From Oryzobacter faecalis (lineage in GTDB: Bacteria; Actinomycetota; Actinomycetes; Actinomycetales; Dermatophilaceae): a DNA stretch of 64,000 bases. The position numbers and the translations under genes were made by a program. The stretch lies in the NCBI RefSeq assembly GCF_046764005.1, contig NZ_JBKOFW010000001.1, positions 310,001 through 374,000 on the forward strand, read 5' to 3'. The notes below the pieces were generated by a model, which worked only from the letters and a program-made list of their open reading frames with translations, searched no databases and was not told the origin of the DNA. Within the stretch, counting starts at the first letter, position 1. Each line of letters starts with the position of its first letter. This document shows, piece after piece, positions 36,883 through 45,925 of the stretch.

Positions 36883-38247
36883 GTGAGCATCCTCGCCTTC
36901 GTCGCCGGCGTCCTGTTCATGGCGCTCGGCGTGGCCGCGTCCATCGCCCTGCACGAGGTCGGCCACCTCGTCCCCGCCAAGCGGTTCGGCGTGCGGGTGA
37001 CCCAGTACATGGTGGGCTTCGGCCCCACGGTGTGGTCGAGGCGTCGCGGCGAGACCGAGTACGGGATCAAGGCGATCCCGTTCGGTGGCTACATCCGGAT
37101 GATCGGGATGTTCCCGCCCCGCAAGGGCCAGGACCCCGGCACCGTCCGGGTCTCGAGCACCGGCCGGCTCAGCCAGCTCGTCGACGAGGCCCGCGCCGCC
37201 AGCCTCGAGGAGGTCCGCCCCGGCGACGAGGACCGCGTCTTCTACCGGCTGTCGGTGCCCAGGAAGCTCGTCGTCATGCTCGGCGGCCCCGTGATGAACC
37301 TCCTCATCGGCGTCGTCCTCCTGACGATCGTCGTCACCGTGCACGGCCTCGCGACGGCGCAGCCCGGCGCCGAGGTCGCCACGGTCTCCACGTGCGTCGC
37401 GCCGGTCACCGAGGCCGCCACGACGACCTCGTGCGAGGGCCTGCCGCCGACCCCGGCGCTCGAGGCCGGGCTGCGCCCCGGCGACCGGTTCGTCAGCATC
37501 GCCGGGCAGCCCGTCGACGAGACGTCCGACGTCGGCGCGATCGTCCGTCCGCGGATCGGTGAGGCGATCGACGTCGTCGTCGTCCGCGACGGAGAGCAGC
37601 TGACGCTCACGGCGACCCCGATCCGCAACGTCGTCCCCGTGCTCGACGCCGACGGCCTCCCCGTGGTCCGCGAGGACGGGACCTTCGCGACGACGGAGGC
37701 CGGCTTCCTCGGCGTGCGGTCGGCGCCACCCACCGCGTACGTGCAGCAGCCGGTGTCGGCGGTGCCCGGCATCATCTGGACCTACGTGAGCCGCACCGCC
37801 GAGGCCCTCGTCCACATCCCCGAGCGGATGGTCGGGGTGTGGCACGCGGCCTTCGGAGACGCCGAGCGCGAGATCGACAGCCCGATGTCGGTCGTCGGCG
37901 TCGGGCGGGTTGCTGGGGAGGTCGGGGCAGGGAAGTACGACTTCCTCGTCGGCGACGGTGCGGCCGACAAGTTCTGGACGCTCGTCAGCCTGCTCGCGGG
38001 GCTGAACTTCATGCTCTTCGTCTTCAACCTCATCCCGCTGCTCCCGCTCGACGGCGGCCACGTCGCCGGGGCCCTGTGGGAGGGGCTGAAGCGCCGGCTC
38101 GCCCGCCTGCTCGGCCGACCGGACCCCGGCTACGTCGACGTCGCCAAGGCGCTCCCGGTCGCCTACACCGTCTCGGTCGTGCTGCTCGGCGCCTCCCTGC
38201 TGCTCATCTACGCCGACCTCGTCAAGCCGGTCAACCTCGGCGGCTGA
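36883..38247 (+). CDS. rseP: Site-2 intramembrane metalloprotease RseP/Rip1
   Basis: 454 residues. Polytopic zinc protease: HEVGH at 24-28 supplies two zinc ligands and the catalytic Glu25, PFGGYIRMIGM follows, a PDZ domain occupies about 165-245 (PALEAGLRPGDRFVSIAGQPVDE), and the third ligand is in NLIPLLPLDGGHVAGALWE near the C-terminus. Rip1 in mycobacteria cleaves anti-sigma factors. Position after dxr matches Rv2869c. The next gene in mycobacteria is ispG, but here three genes intervene. Confidence 0.95.
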   Translation: MSILAFVAGVLFMALGVAASIALHEVGHLVPAKRFGVRVTQYMVGFGPTVWSRRRGETEYGIKAIPFGGYIRMIGMFPPRKGQDPGTVRVSSTGRLSQLVDEARAASLEEVRPGDEDRVFYRLSVPRKLVVMLGGPVMNLLIGVVLLTIVVTVHGLATAQPGAEVATVSTCVAPVTEAATTTSCEGLPPTPALEAGLRPGDRFVSIAGQPVDETSDVGAIVRPRIGEAIDVVVVRDGEQLTLTATPIRNVVPVLDADGLPVVREDGTFATTEAGFLGVRSAPPTAYVQQPVSAVPGIIWTYVSRTAEALVHIPERMVGVWHAAFGDAEREIDSPMSVVGVGRVAGEVGAGKYDFLVGDGAADKFWTLVSLLAGLNFMLFVFNLIPLLPLDGGHVAGALWEGLKRRLARLLGRPDPGYVDVAKALPVAYTVSVVLLGASLLLIYADLVKPVNLGG

Positions 38248-38295
38248 CGTGCCGGTCACCGGGTCCGGTCCGGGCCCGGCCTAGACTTCGGCACC

Positions 38296-39723
38296 ATGCC
38301 CGTGGGTCGACTCGTACTGCTGGCCCTCGGCCTCCTCGTCTCGACGGTCGTCCCGCGGCTGCTCGCGTTCCCCGTCGTGGACCTCGGGCCCGACGAGGTC
38401 GCCTACGGGCTCATCGCGCGGGGGATCGCCGAGGGCCACTGGCCCTACAGCGTGGCCTTCGACCACAAGCCGGTCGGCCTGTACCTGCCCTTCGTCCCCG
38501 CGGTCGCCCTCTTCGAGGACTCGATGACGGGGCTGCGGGTCCTGGCCCTCGTCACCGGCGTGCTCGGCTACGCGCTGGCCTACGCCGTCGCGCGTCGCCT
38601 GCGCCTGGCCGTCCTCCCCAGCGTGCTCCTCGCCGCGGCCTTCGGCTGGTTCACGCTCGGGATCGACGGTCTGGCGATGCTCAGCGAGCACCTGCTGAAC
38701 GTCTACCTGCTCGCCCTCGTCTGGCTGCTCCTCGTCCGCGTCAACGCCGTCGTGGCCGCGGCGGTCGGCGGCCTGGTCGCCCTGGCGTTCGGGACCAACT
38801 ACCTCATCGGCCCGGTGGTGGCCGCCATCGGGCTGTTCTTCCTCTGGCGCAGCCGGAGGCGACCCTCGCTGTGGGCGTGGTCCGCGCTCGGCTTCGTCGC
38901 CGTGACGGCGGCGCTGCTGGCTCCCGTCGCCCTCTGGTCCGACCTGGGCGACTACCTGGGGCTGCAGTACAGCTTCCTCAGCGGGTACGAGCCGGAGTGG
39001 GCCTCCCAGGCGGCGCGGATCTCCGCGTGGCAGCGGTTCCTCGCTCCGGCGCTCTCGGTGCTGGCGCTCGCCGGCGCCGTGGTCGCGGTCGTCCCCCGCG
39101 CCCGCACGGCGGCGGCGCTCAAGTGGTGGGCGCTCGCGGGCCTGACGACCGTCTCGGTGTCGGTCAACCAGTTCTTCTACCCGCACTACGCGCTCCTCCT
39201 CGCGCCGGTCGTCGTCGGGCTCTTCGCGGTCCTGCTGCGCGAGCTGACCGGACGGGAGGCGGCCTGGCTCGCGGCACTCGTGGCCGCCGCCACCGCGTGG
39301 GGCCTGGCCCTGCCGACCGTGCCGGCCCTCACCGTGGGCGCCCGCAGCATCGCGCGACAGCATGACCTCGCCTCCGACCGCACGGACCCGCGGATGAGGG
39401 CGGCGCTGGCCCTGCGCGAGGTCGTGGGCCGCGGAGAGGTGGTCTACACGCGCGACGTCCACTACTACCTGCTGACCGGTACGGAGGCCCCCACCCGGTT
39501 CTTCTTCCCGAGCCACCACCTGCTCGAGCGGTACACCGCGGTCCGTGACACGACGCTCGCCGAGGAGATGGAGGGCGTCGTGGCCCGGCGTCCGGTGGCC
39601 GTCGTCCTCGACGAGGTCGCCACGGTGCCACGCGCCCAGGACGGCGTCCTCCTCGGCTACCTGGAGCGGTCGTGCGACCCGCCCCTGCGGGTCGAGGAGG
39701 CGAGGATCTGGGTCTGCCGCTGA
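38296..39723 (+). CDS. GT39/ArnT-like polytopic glycosyltransferase-family protein, copy 1
   Basis: 475 residues with about ten or more hydrophobic segments. The first extracytoplasmic loop (LGPDEVAYGLIARGIAEGHWPYSVAFDHKPVGLYLPF) carries the Asp-Glu and DxKP-type residues typical of GT-C lipid-phosphate-sugar transferases (ArnT/PMT/GT83). The C-terminal soluble part (VVYTRDVHYYLLTGTEAPTRFFFPSHHLLERY) faces the outside in this fold. It is a tandem paralogue of the next gene. Probably transfers a sugar from a lipid carrier to a wall or membrane acceptor; donor unknown. TAGACT lies 8 nt before the ATG (leaderless type). Confidence 0.82.
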   Translation: MPVGRLVLLALGLLVSTVVPRLLAFPVVDLGPDEVAYGLIARGIAEGHWPYSVAFDHKPVGLYLPFVPAVALFEDSMTGLRVLALVTGVLGYALAYAVARRLRLAVLPSVLLAAAFGWFTLGIDGLAMLSEHLLNVYLLALVWLLLVRVNAVVAAAVGGLVALAFGTNYLIGPVVAAIGLFFLWRSRRRPSLWAWSALGFVAVTAALLAPVALWSDLGDYLGLQYSFLSGYEPEWASQAARISAWQRFLAPALSVLALAGAVVAVVPRARTAAALKWWALAGLTTVSVSVNQFFYPHYALLLAPVVVGLFAVLLRELTGREAAWLAALVAAATAWGLALPTVPALTVGARSIARQHDLASDRTDPRMRAALALREVVGRGEVVYTRDVHYYLLTGTEAPTRFFFPSHHLLERYTAVRDTTLAEEMEGVVARRPVAVVLDEVATVPRAQDGVLLGYLERSCDPPLRVEEARIWVCR

Positions 39724-39810
39724 CCCGGTCTTCCGGATCCTCGCCCCCTGGTGGGCGGCACACGTCGTGGCTGTTCCCACCCTCGCGCGATGCTCCTACA
39801 CTGCATCGGC

Positions 39811-41241
39811 ATGCAGCGGGTGCGGGGCCTGGCGCTGGTGGTGCTCGGTCTCCTCGTCTCCACCGTGGGACCTCGGGTGCTTGCATTCCCGGTGGTCGGC
39901 CTCGGACCTGACGAGGTCGCCTATGCCGTCATCGGCCGGGAGCTGGCGGAAGGGAACTGGCCCTACTCGGTGGCCTTCGACCACAAACCGGTCGGCCTGT
40001 ACCTGCCCTTCGCTCTGGCTGTCGTCATGTTCGGCGACTCCGTGACGGGACTGCGGGCGCTCGCCCTCGTGACGGCGAGCGCCGGCTACCTGCTGGCACA
40101 CGCGCTTGCCCGCAGGCTAGGAGCACCGCCGGTCGCTGCCGTCCTCCTCGCCGTGACGTACGGATGGTTCACCGTGGGCAACGGCGGCCTGGCGATGATC
40201 AGCGAGCACCTCCTCGATGTCCACCTGCTCGGGCTGGCGCTGCTGCTGCTCGCTCGACCGGGCGTCCCGGTGGCGCTCGGCCTTGGTGCCCTGATGGCGC
40301 TCTCGGTGGGGACGAACTACCTCGTGGGACCCGTCGTGGCCGCCCTCGGCCTCGCCTTCTTCTGGCGCACCCGGAGCCTGCCGGCGGCGTGGTTCTCCTC
40401 GGTCGTGGGGTTCGTCAGCGTCACGGCTGCGCTCCTTGCCCCGGTCGCAATCTGGTCGGACCTGGGTGACTACTTCGGGCTGCAGGCTGACTTCCTCAGC
40501 GGCTACGAGCCCACCTCGACGTCCGAACCCGCGCTGCTCGCAGCGTGGCAGGCGTTCCTGGGTCCGTCCAGTTTCGCCCTGGTCGTCGCCGCCGCGGTGG
40601 CGGTCCTGAACCCGAACGCGCGAACCCGCGCCGCGGCGGCGTGGTGGGCCCTAGGAGCCCTCACTGTCGCAACGGTGTCACTGAACCAGTTCTTCTACCG
40701 CCACTACGCCCTTCTGCTGGCGCCAGCCCTCATCGGACTGCTCGCGGCGCAGCTGCGTGAGCTGCCGCGCCCGCACGCCGTCGGTGTGGCTGCCCTCACT
40801 GCGGCTGTGACCGCCTGGGGTGTGCTGGTGCCGACGGCTCCATGGCTGGCCCGCGGTGCGACGGCGATCGCCCGACAGCACGACCTCGGTCCTGACCGCA
40901 CCGACCCGCGCATTCGGACTGCCGAGGCCCTTCGAGATCTCGTCGGTCCGGACCGGGTGATGTACACGCGCGACATCCACCTCTACCTGCTCTCCGGCGC
41001 CGAGCCACCGACCCGGTTCTTCTTTCCGAGTCACCATACGAGCGCGAAGTACACCGCGGCCCGTGGGACGACCCGGGACCAGGAGATGTGGGGGATCGTC
41101 GCGCGGCGACCCGAGGTCGTCGTACTCAACGGCGTGTCCGCGCTCCGGCCCGCGCAGGACACGGTGCTGCTCGACTACCTGAACGCGTCGTGCGCCTCCC
41201 CGATGGTGGTGGCCGACGCACGGATCCACGTGTGCCGATGA
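39811..41241 (+). CDS. GT39/ArnT-like polytopic glycosyltransferase-family protein, copy 2
   Basis: 476 residues, ATG at 39811 with TACACT at 39797-39802; the upstream ATG at 39751 is rejected because the paralogy starts here. Aligns end to end with the preceding gene: LGPDEVAYAVIGRELAEGNWPYSVAFDHKPVGLYLPF, TNYLVGPVVAA, IWSDLGDYFGLQADFLSGYEP, RQHDLGPDRTDPRIRTAEALRDLVG. Codon use is less strictly GC-ending than in copy 1 (more CTT, GCT, ACA, CGA), suggesting different age or origin of the two copies. Same likely role as copy 1, with diverged acceptor or donor preference. Confidence 0.82.
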   Translation: MQRVRGLALVVLGLLVSTVGPRVLAFPVVGLGPDEVAYAVIGRELAEGNWPYSVAFDHKPVGLYLPFALAVVMFGDSVTGLRALALVTASAGYLLAHALARRLGAPPVAAVLLAVTYGWFTVGNGGLAMISEHLLDVHLLGLALLLLARPGVPVALGLGALMALSVGTNYLVGPVVAALGLAFFWRTRSLPAAWFSSVVGFVSVTAALLAPVAIWSDLGDYFGLQADFLSGYEPTSTSEPALLAAWQAFLGPSSFALVVAAAVAVLNPNARTRAAAAWWALGALTVATVSLNQFFYRHYALLLAPALIGLLAAQLRELPRPHAVGVAALTAAVTAWGVLVPTAPWLARGATAIARQHDLGPDRTDPRIRTAEALRDLVGPDRVMYTRDIHLYLLSGAEPPTRFFFPSHHTSAKYTAARGTTRDQEMWGIVARRPEVVVLNGVSALRPAQDTVLLDYLNASCASPMVVADARIHVCR

Positions 41242-41272
41242 CGACTCGGCCGGGCAGTGGCGTGCCCTGCCA

Positions 41273-42232
41273 TCAGGTCGAGGGGGCGAGGAGGCGGTCG
41301 CGCTCGGCGACGAGGTCCTCCTCGCGTGCGGCGAGGTCGGCCCGCCGCGTCGTCAGTCCGTCGAGGGCCGCCGCCACCGAGGCGGCCGTGGCCGCGACGT
41401 CGGCGCTCGACTCCTTGATGCGCGAGCGGACCGACAGGTCGCTGAAGACGTTGTCGAACCACACGTCGAAGGCCCGCGTCGTCGGGCTGATGCCCAGGTC
41501 TGAGCGCAGCCGGTGCGCCGGGGCGACGTCTGCGAGCTCGCGGGCGAAGTCGGCGATCGCCTCCTGGGCGCCGCGGATCGCGCCCGCCGCGCTGTCGAGC
41601 CGGTCGTGCTTGACGGCCGAGGCGACGAGGCCACCGCCGAACCACGTGTCGTAGGCCGACCACGAGTCGGCCGAGCCCAGGTGTCGTGACGCAGCGTCGA
41701 GCTGCGAGGCCGCGCGCCGTCCGGCACCCAGGGCTTCGTCCACCTCGCTCGCCTCCGCGCGCACCGCGGCGAGCTCGTCGAGCACCCGCTCGAGCCCCGG
41801 GGGCGAGGCGCCCGGACCGGCGGCGCGCAGGGCCTCGGCGTGCTCCTGGGTGCGCTGCTCCCGAAGCGCCCGGGTGTCGCCGAGCTGCGCGAGGCGCCGG
41901 TCGACCTCCTCCCGGCGCGCCTCCACCGACTGGAGCCCCTGCAGGCCGGTCTGCAGCGCGTAGCGCGCGGCGACCTCCTCGGCGCGCTCGCGCGTCAGCT
42001 CGCCGGTCCGCGTGCCGCGCACGGCGGCGAGCAGCGCCGACACGGTGACACCGTCGAGGCGCCGCACGTCGTCCTCCTCGAGGGCGTGCCGGCGACGGAG
42101 GGAGTCGAGCGCCCGGCGCGCGTCCTCGACCTCCTCCCGCAGCGAACGGAGGAGGCCTCGCAGGTGCGTGGCCTCCTCGTCGGCGGCGACGGCCCGGTCG
42201 AGGGCCTCCCTGGTCTCCACGACGTCGATCAT
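41273..42232 (-). CDS. Coiled-coil protein of a conserved uncharacterised family
   Basis: 319 residues, ATG at 42232 with CGGAGGG upstream. Residues about 5-190 are predicted by eye to be mostly charged heptad coiled coil (EALDRAVAADEEATHLRGLLRSLREEVEDARRAL and on). A more ordered C-terminal region contains SWSAYDTWFGGGLVASAVKHDRLDSA, then FARELADV, then FDVWFDNVFSDLSVRSRIKES; I recall similar GGGL...KH.RLD and FFD..F.DW.V motifs from uncharacterised Gram-positive proteins. No signal or membrane segment. Divergent from ispG with 34 bp between start codons. Function unknown. Confidence 0.8.
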   Translation of the reverse strand: MIDVVETREALDRAVAADEEATHLRGLLRSLREEVEDARRALDSLRRRHALEEDDVRRLDGVTVSALLAAVRGTRTGELTRERAEEVAARYALQTGLQGLQSVEARREEVDRRLAQLGDTRALREQRTQEHAEALRAAGPGASPPGLERVLDELAAVRAEASEVDEALGAGRRAASQLDAASRHLGSADSWSAYDTWFGGGLVASAVKHDRLDSAAGAIRGAQEAIADFARELADVAPAHRLRSDLGISPTTRAFDVWFDNVFSDLSVRSRIKESSADVAATAASVAAALDGLTTRRADLAAREEDLVAERDRLLAPST

Positions 42233-42266
42233 GGCCCTCCGAGGGGGCCCACGTAGGCTTGGTTCC

Positions 42267-43430
<1,164 letters not shown>

Positions 43431-43461
43431 CCGGACCCTCGCGCCGTCGGGGGGCGCGGCC

Positions 43462-44097
43462 TCAGCGGTCCAGGTCGACCGGGTCGGTGTGCCGGTCGCG
43501 CCGGGGAGCCCCCGACAGCGACCGGTTGAGCGAGAACAGCCGGCCGAGCACGGGCATGAGGACGATGTTGAGCCCGTGCAGCACCCCGATGACGAGCAGG
43601 ATGCCGCCGATCCGGCCCAGCTCGTAGGTGACCTGCCCGGGGGTCACCGTCTCCGCCCAGTCCTCCATCGGCGCCACCTGGGTGGAGAAGAGGATGTACG
43701 CGGCGAAGATCAGGTAGTAGACGATGTCGGTGAGGACGATGTAGCTCTTCCCCGTCATCGGGTTGTCGTGGAAGACGTCGGCGGCGTAGGCCCGGCCGAA
43801 CCGCTTGATGAAGGGCCCGAGCCAGAACGCGAGGGCGAGGAGCACGGCGATCGTGCCGACTTCGAGGATCCACCAGGGCATGGCGAGGTCTCCGTCCGGG
43901 GTGCGGGGGGTGAGGGTGAGTACGGCGGTCGTCGCCGTGGCGATGAGGGCCGCCGTGCCCGCCACGACCGCGAGGGTCGTGCGCCGCCGGCGGCGGTCGG
44001 CCTCGATGCTGTCGACGACGCGTTCGAAGAGGTCGGACGAGGGGCGGGTGGGGGAGGAGCGGAGCGCGTTCGTGATGCGGTCCTCGAGGTGGGTCAT
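43462..44097 (-). CDS. Membrane protein translationally coupled to a sigma factor
   Basis: 211 residues, ATG at 44097 overlapping the sigma factor stop by 4 bp, with GGAGGA upstream. The cytoplasmic N-terminus (MTHLEDRITNALRSSPTRPSSDLFERVVDSIEADRRRRR, 1-39) is short and charged; four hydrophobic segments follow at about 41-62, 72-95, 115-137 and 160-185, and the tail is polar (GAPRRDRHTDPVDLDR). The position is where ECF sigma factors carry their anti-sigma factor, but no zinc-binding HxxxCxxC motif is present. It could be an unusual anti-sigma or a sigma-linked membrane protein; role inferred only from coupling. Confidence 0.75.
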   Translation of the reverse strand: MTHLEDRITNALRSSPTRPSSDLFERVVDSIEADRRRRRTTLAVVAGTAALIATATTAVLTLTPRTPDGDLAMPWWILEVGTIAVLLALAFWLGPFIKRFGRAYAADVFHDNPMTGKSYIVLTDIVYYLIFAAYILFSTQVAPMEDWAETVTPGQVTYELGRIGGILLVIGVLHGLNIVLMPVLGRLFSLNRSLSGAPRRDRHTDPVDLDR

Positions 44098-44672
44098 CGC
44101 TGGTCCTCCAGGGTGGTGCCGAGGGTGTCGAGACCGCGCTGGAGGTGGGTCTTGACCGTGTTGACCGACAGGCCCAGGGTCGCGGCGATCTCCGCGACCG
44201 GCAGGTCGTAGTAGTAGCGCAGCGTCACGCAGTCGCGCTGGCGGCGGGGGAGGGCGCGCAGCGCTGCGATGACGGCCGCCCTCTCGGCGCGCTCCTCCGC
44301 CGTCTCCGCGGCGCTGGGGGCGTCCGGGTGGGCCGGCGGGCGGTGCCGCCACGAGACGAACCCGCGCCGGTTGTGGTCGCGCGCGAGGTTGATGACGATC
44401 GAGCGGAGGTAGGCGGCAGCCCGGTCGGTGTCGCGCAGCCGACCGCTGCTGCGCGCGAAGCGGATGAAGGCCTCCTGCACGAGGTCCTCTGCGGCCGTGG
44501 TGTCGTCGACGTAGAAGCGCGCCAGGCGGGTGAGCGAGGCGGCCTCGGCATCGAAGAGCGCAGCGACGTCCGGCGGCCCCGCCGACACCTCGGCGAGGAC
44601 GCCGTCGACCGGGAACGCGGACGCGACCTCCATCATGGGGACGGACGACCGAGACGGCGGTTCGGGTGACAC
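44094..44672 (-). CDS. ECF (group 4) RNA polymerase sigma factor
   Basis: 192 residues. Region 2 (FDAEAASLTRLARFYVDDTTAAEDLVQEAFIRFARSSG) and region 4 (ALPRRQRDCVTLRYYYDLPVAEIAATLGLSVNTVKTHLQRGL) are typical SigE/SigM-like ECF modules. GTG at 44672 with AGGA 5 nt upstream is preferred over ATG 44636, which has no ribosome site. First gene of a two-gene minus-strand unit with the coupled membrane protein, divergent from a secreted SOD-like gene that may belong to its regulon. Confidence 0.9.
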   Translation of the reverse strand: MSPEPPSRSSVPMMEVASAFPVDGVLAEVSAGPPDVAALFDAEAASLTRLARFYVDDTTAAEDLVQEAFIRFARSSGRLRDTDRAAAYLRSIVINLARDHNRRGFVSWRHRPPAHPDAPSAAETAEERAERAAVIAALRALPRRQRDCVTLRYYYDLPVAEIAATLGLSVNTVKTHLQRGLDTLGTTLEDQR

Positions 44673-44677
44673 GTGGT

Positions 44678-44709
44678 CCTGACGATTTCGGTCGCGTCGT
44701 TTCGTCAGG
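44678..44709. promoter_or_regulatory. Inverted repeat in the sigma factor/SOD-like divergent promoter region
   Basis: CCTGACGA (44678-44685) and TCGTCAGG (44702-44709) form perfect 8-bp arms around 16 nt. Read on either strand each arm ends in CGTC, a common ECF -10 core, so this could hold divergent ECF promoters or a dimeric regulator site. It lies 6 bp upstream of the sigma start codon and 90 bp before the plus-strand gene. Confidence 0.45.
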
Positions 44710-44799
44710 GTGTGCGGCTCCCGGGGGTCACCCGGGAGGCCGGGCTCGGACGTCTTCCTCGTGTCCGCCCGCCGGCGGACCCGACCGGAAGGAAATCCC

Positions 44800-45330
44800 A
44801 TGACCACCACCTCCCGCCACCTGCTCGTCGCCACCGTCATCGTGGCACTGACCACCCTGCCCGCGACGCCCGCTTCGGCCGATCGCGGCCCGGTCGTCCG
44901 CTCGTCCGGCACCGTCAGCGACTTCGCGCCCGCGGTCGCCGGGCCCCTCGACGGTGCTTGGGCCTCGTACCAGCTCGTGGCGTCCGCACGGGGCAGCCAC
45001 TCGGTCCTGCGCGTCACCGGGATCGCGGCACCGGACGGCACGACCTTCGGCGCGCACCTGCACGCGGGGCCGTGCGTCGCCGGCAACGGAGCGGCAGCAG
45101 GACCGCACTACAACACCGACCTCGTCGCGGGGGTCACCCCGGTCGAGATCAGCGAGGACACCGAGGTGTGGCTCGACCTGACCGTCGAGGACGGCGCGGG
45201 GACCTCGACCGCCTCGGTGCCGTTCCTCCCCACGCCGGGTGCGCGCTCGGTCGTGGTCCACGCGATGGCGACCGACCACCACACCGGCGCCGCGGGCCCG
45301 CGCCTGGCCTGCCTCCCGGTGGAGTGGTGA
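44800..45330 (+). CDS. Secreted Cu/Zn superoxide dismutase-like or CHRD-like protein
   Basis: 176 residues with GGAAGGAAAT before the ATG. A clear Sec signal peptide (cleavage likely after PATPASA, about residue 27) is followed by a beta-rich domain with FGAHLHAGPCVAGNG and GPHYN, which resemble the copper-site strand of Cu/Zn SOD, and a C-terminal GAAGPRLACLPVEW. Some metal ligands expected in active SOD are missing or rearranged, so it may be a SOD-fold protein without dismutase activity. Overlaps the next gene by one base. Confidence 0.7.
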   Translation: MTTTSRHLLVATVIVALTTLPATPASADRGPVVRSSGTVSDFAPAVAGPLDGAWASYQLVASARGSHSVLRVTGIAAPDGTTFGAHLHAGPCVAGNGAAAGPHYNTDLVAGVTPVEISEDTEVWLDLTVEDGAGTSTASVPFLPTPGARSVVVHAMATDHHTGAAGPRLACLPVEW

Positions 45331-45857
45331 TGCGCGTCGCGCGGGCCGCAGGGGTCGGGCTCGTCCTCGGGCTGCTCTGGGGTGTCGTCGCCCGCGGGTT
45401 CATGCGGCTGCTCACCGACACCCCGGAGTTCACGTGGTCCGGGACGCTCTCGATCGTCCTGTCCGCGGGCGTCGTGGGCGCGCTCGTGGCGGTCGTCCGC
45501 TCGCAGCGACTGTCGGGCCGCTCCCGCTGGTGGCGCCTGCTCGGGCTCCCGTTCGTCGTGCTCTTCGGCGCCGCCGGGATGCTGCTCCTGCCCGGCGTCG
45601 TCGGGGTCGTCATGCTCGCCGACCGTCGCCGCTGGCTGGCCGTGCCCGGCGTCGTGCTCGTCGCGGTGTCCGTCGGTGCCGTCGTCGCCGAGATCGGGTG
45701 GCCGCCCTCGGCACGGTCCGGGGCCGGTGTCGCCGTGATGCTCGGGTGCCTCGTCGTCGAGGGGCTGGCGGCGCGCGAGCTGGTCCGGCGGTGGCGCCCG
45801 GCCCCGGTGGCCGGCGCCCGGCTGGACGGTCCCGCGGGCGTGCCGGTCGCTGCCTAG
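45330..45857 (+). CDS. Small polytopic membrane protein
   Basis: 175 residues, ATG overlapping the SOD-like stop (TGATG). About five hydrophobic segments (AAGVGLVLGLLWGVVARGF; LSIVLSAGVVGALVAVV; LLGLPFVVLFGAAGMLLLPGVVGVVML; AVPGVVLVAVSVGAVVAEI; GAGVAVMLGCLVVEGL) separated by short Arg/Trp-rich loops. No family recognised. Coupling to the SOD-like gene suggests a shared task. Confidence 0.75.
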   Translation: MRVARAAGVGLVLGLLWGVVARGFMRLLTDTPEFTWSGTLSIVLSAGVVGALVAVVRSQRLSGRSRWWRLLGLPFVVLFGAAGMLLLPGVVGVVMLADRRRWLAVPGVVLVAVSVGAVVAEIGWPPSARSGAGVAVMLGCLVVEGLAARELVRRWRPAPVAGARLDGPAGVPVAA

Positions 45858-45864
45858 TGGGACC

Positions 45865-45900
45865 CCGGCGACCCGGATGCCGTGAGGCCCGGGTCGCCGG
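45865..45900 (+). terminator. Strong hairpin terminator
   Basis: A perfect 12-bp stem (CCGGCGACCCGG / CCGGGTCGCCGG) with a 12-nt loop starts 8 bp after the membrane protein stop and ends before the -10 of the following gene. Confidence 0.8.
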
Positions 45901-45925
45901 CGCCGCCGGGGCCTAGGCTGACCTC

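Noticed and set aside
35617..38259. 880-codon minus-strand frame opposite dxr and rseP
   Set aside because: The plus strand encodes two full, highly conserved enzymes; the reverse frame is an antisense shadow without recognisable motifs.
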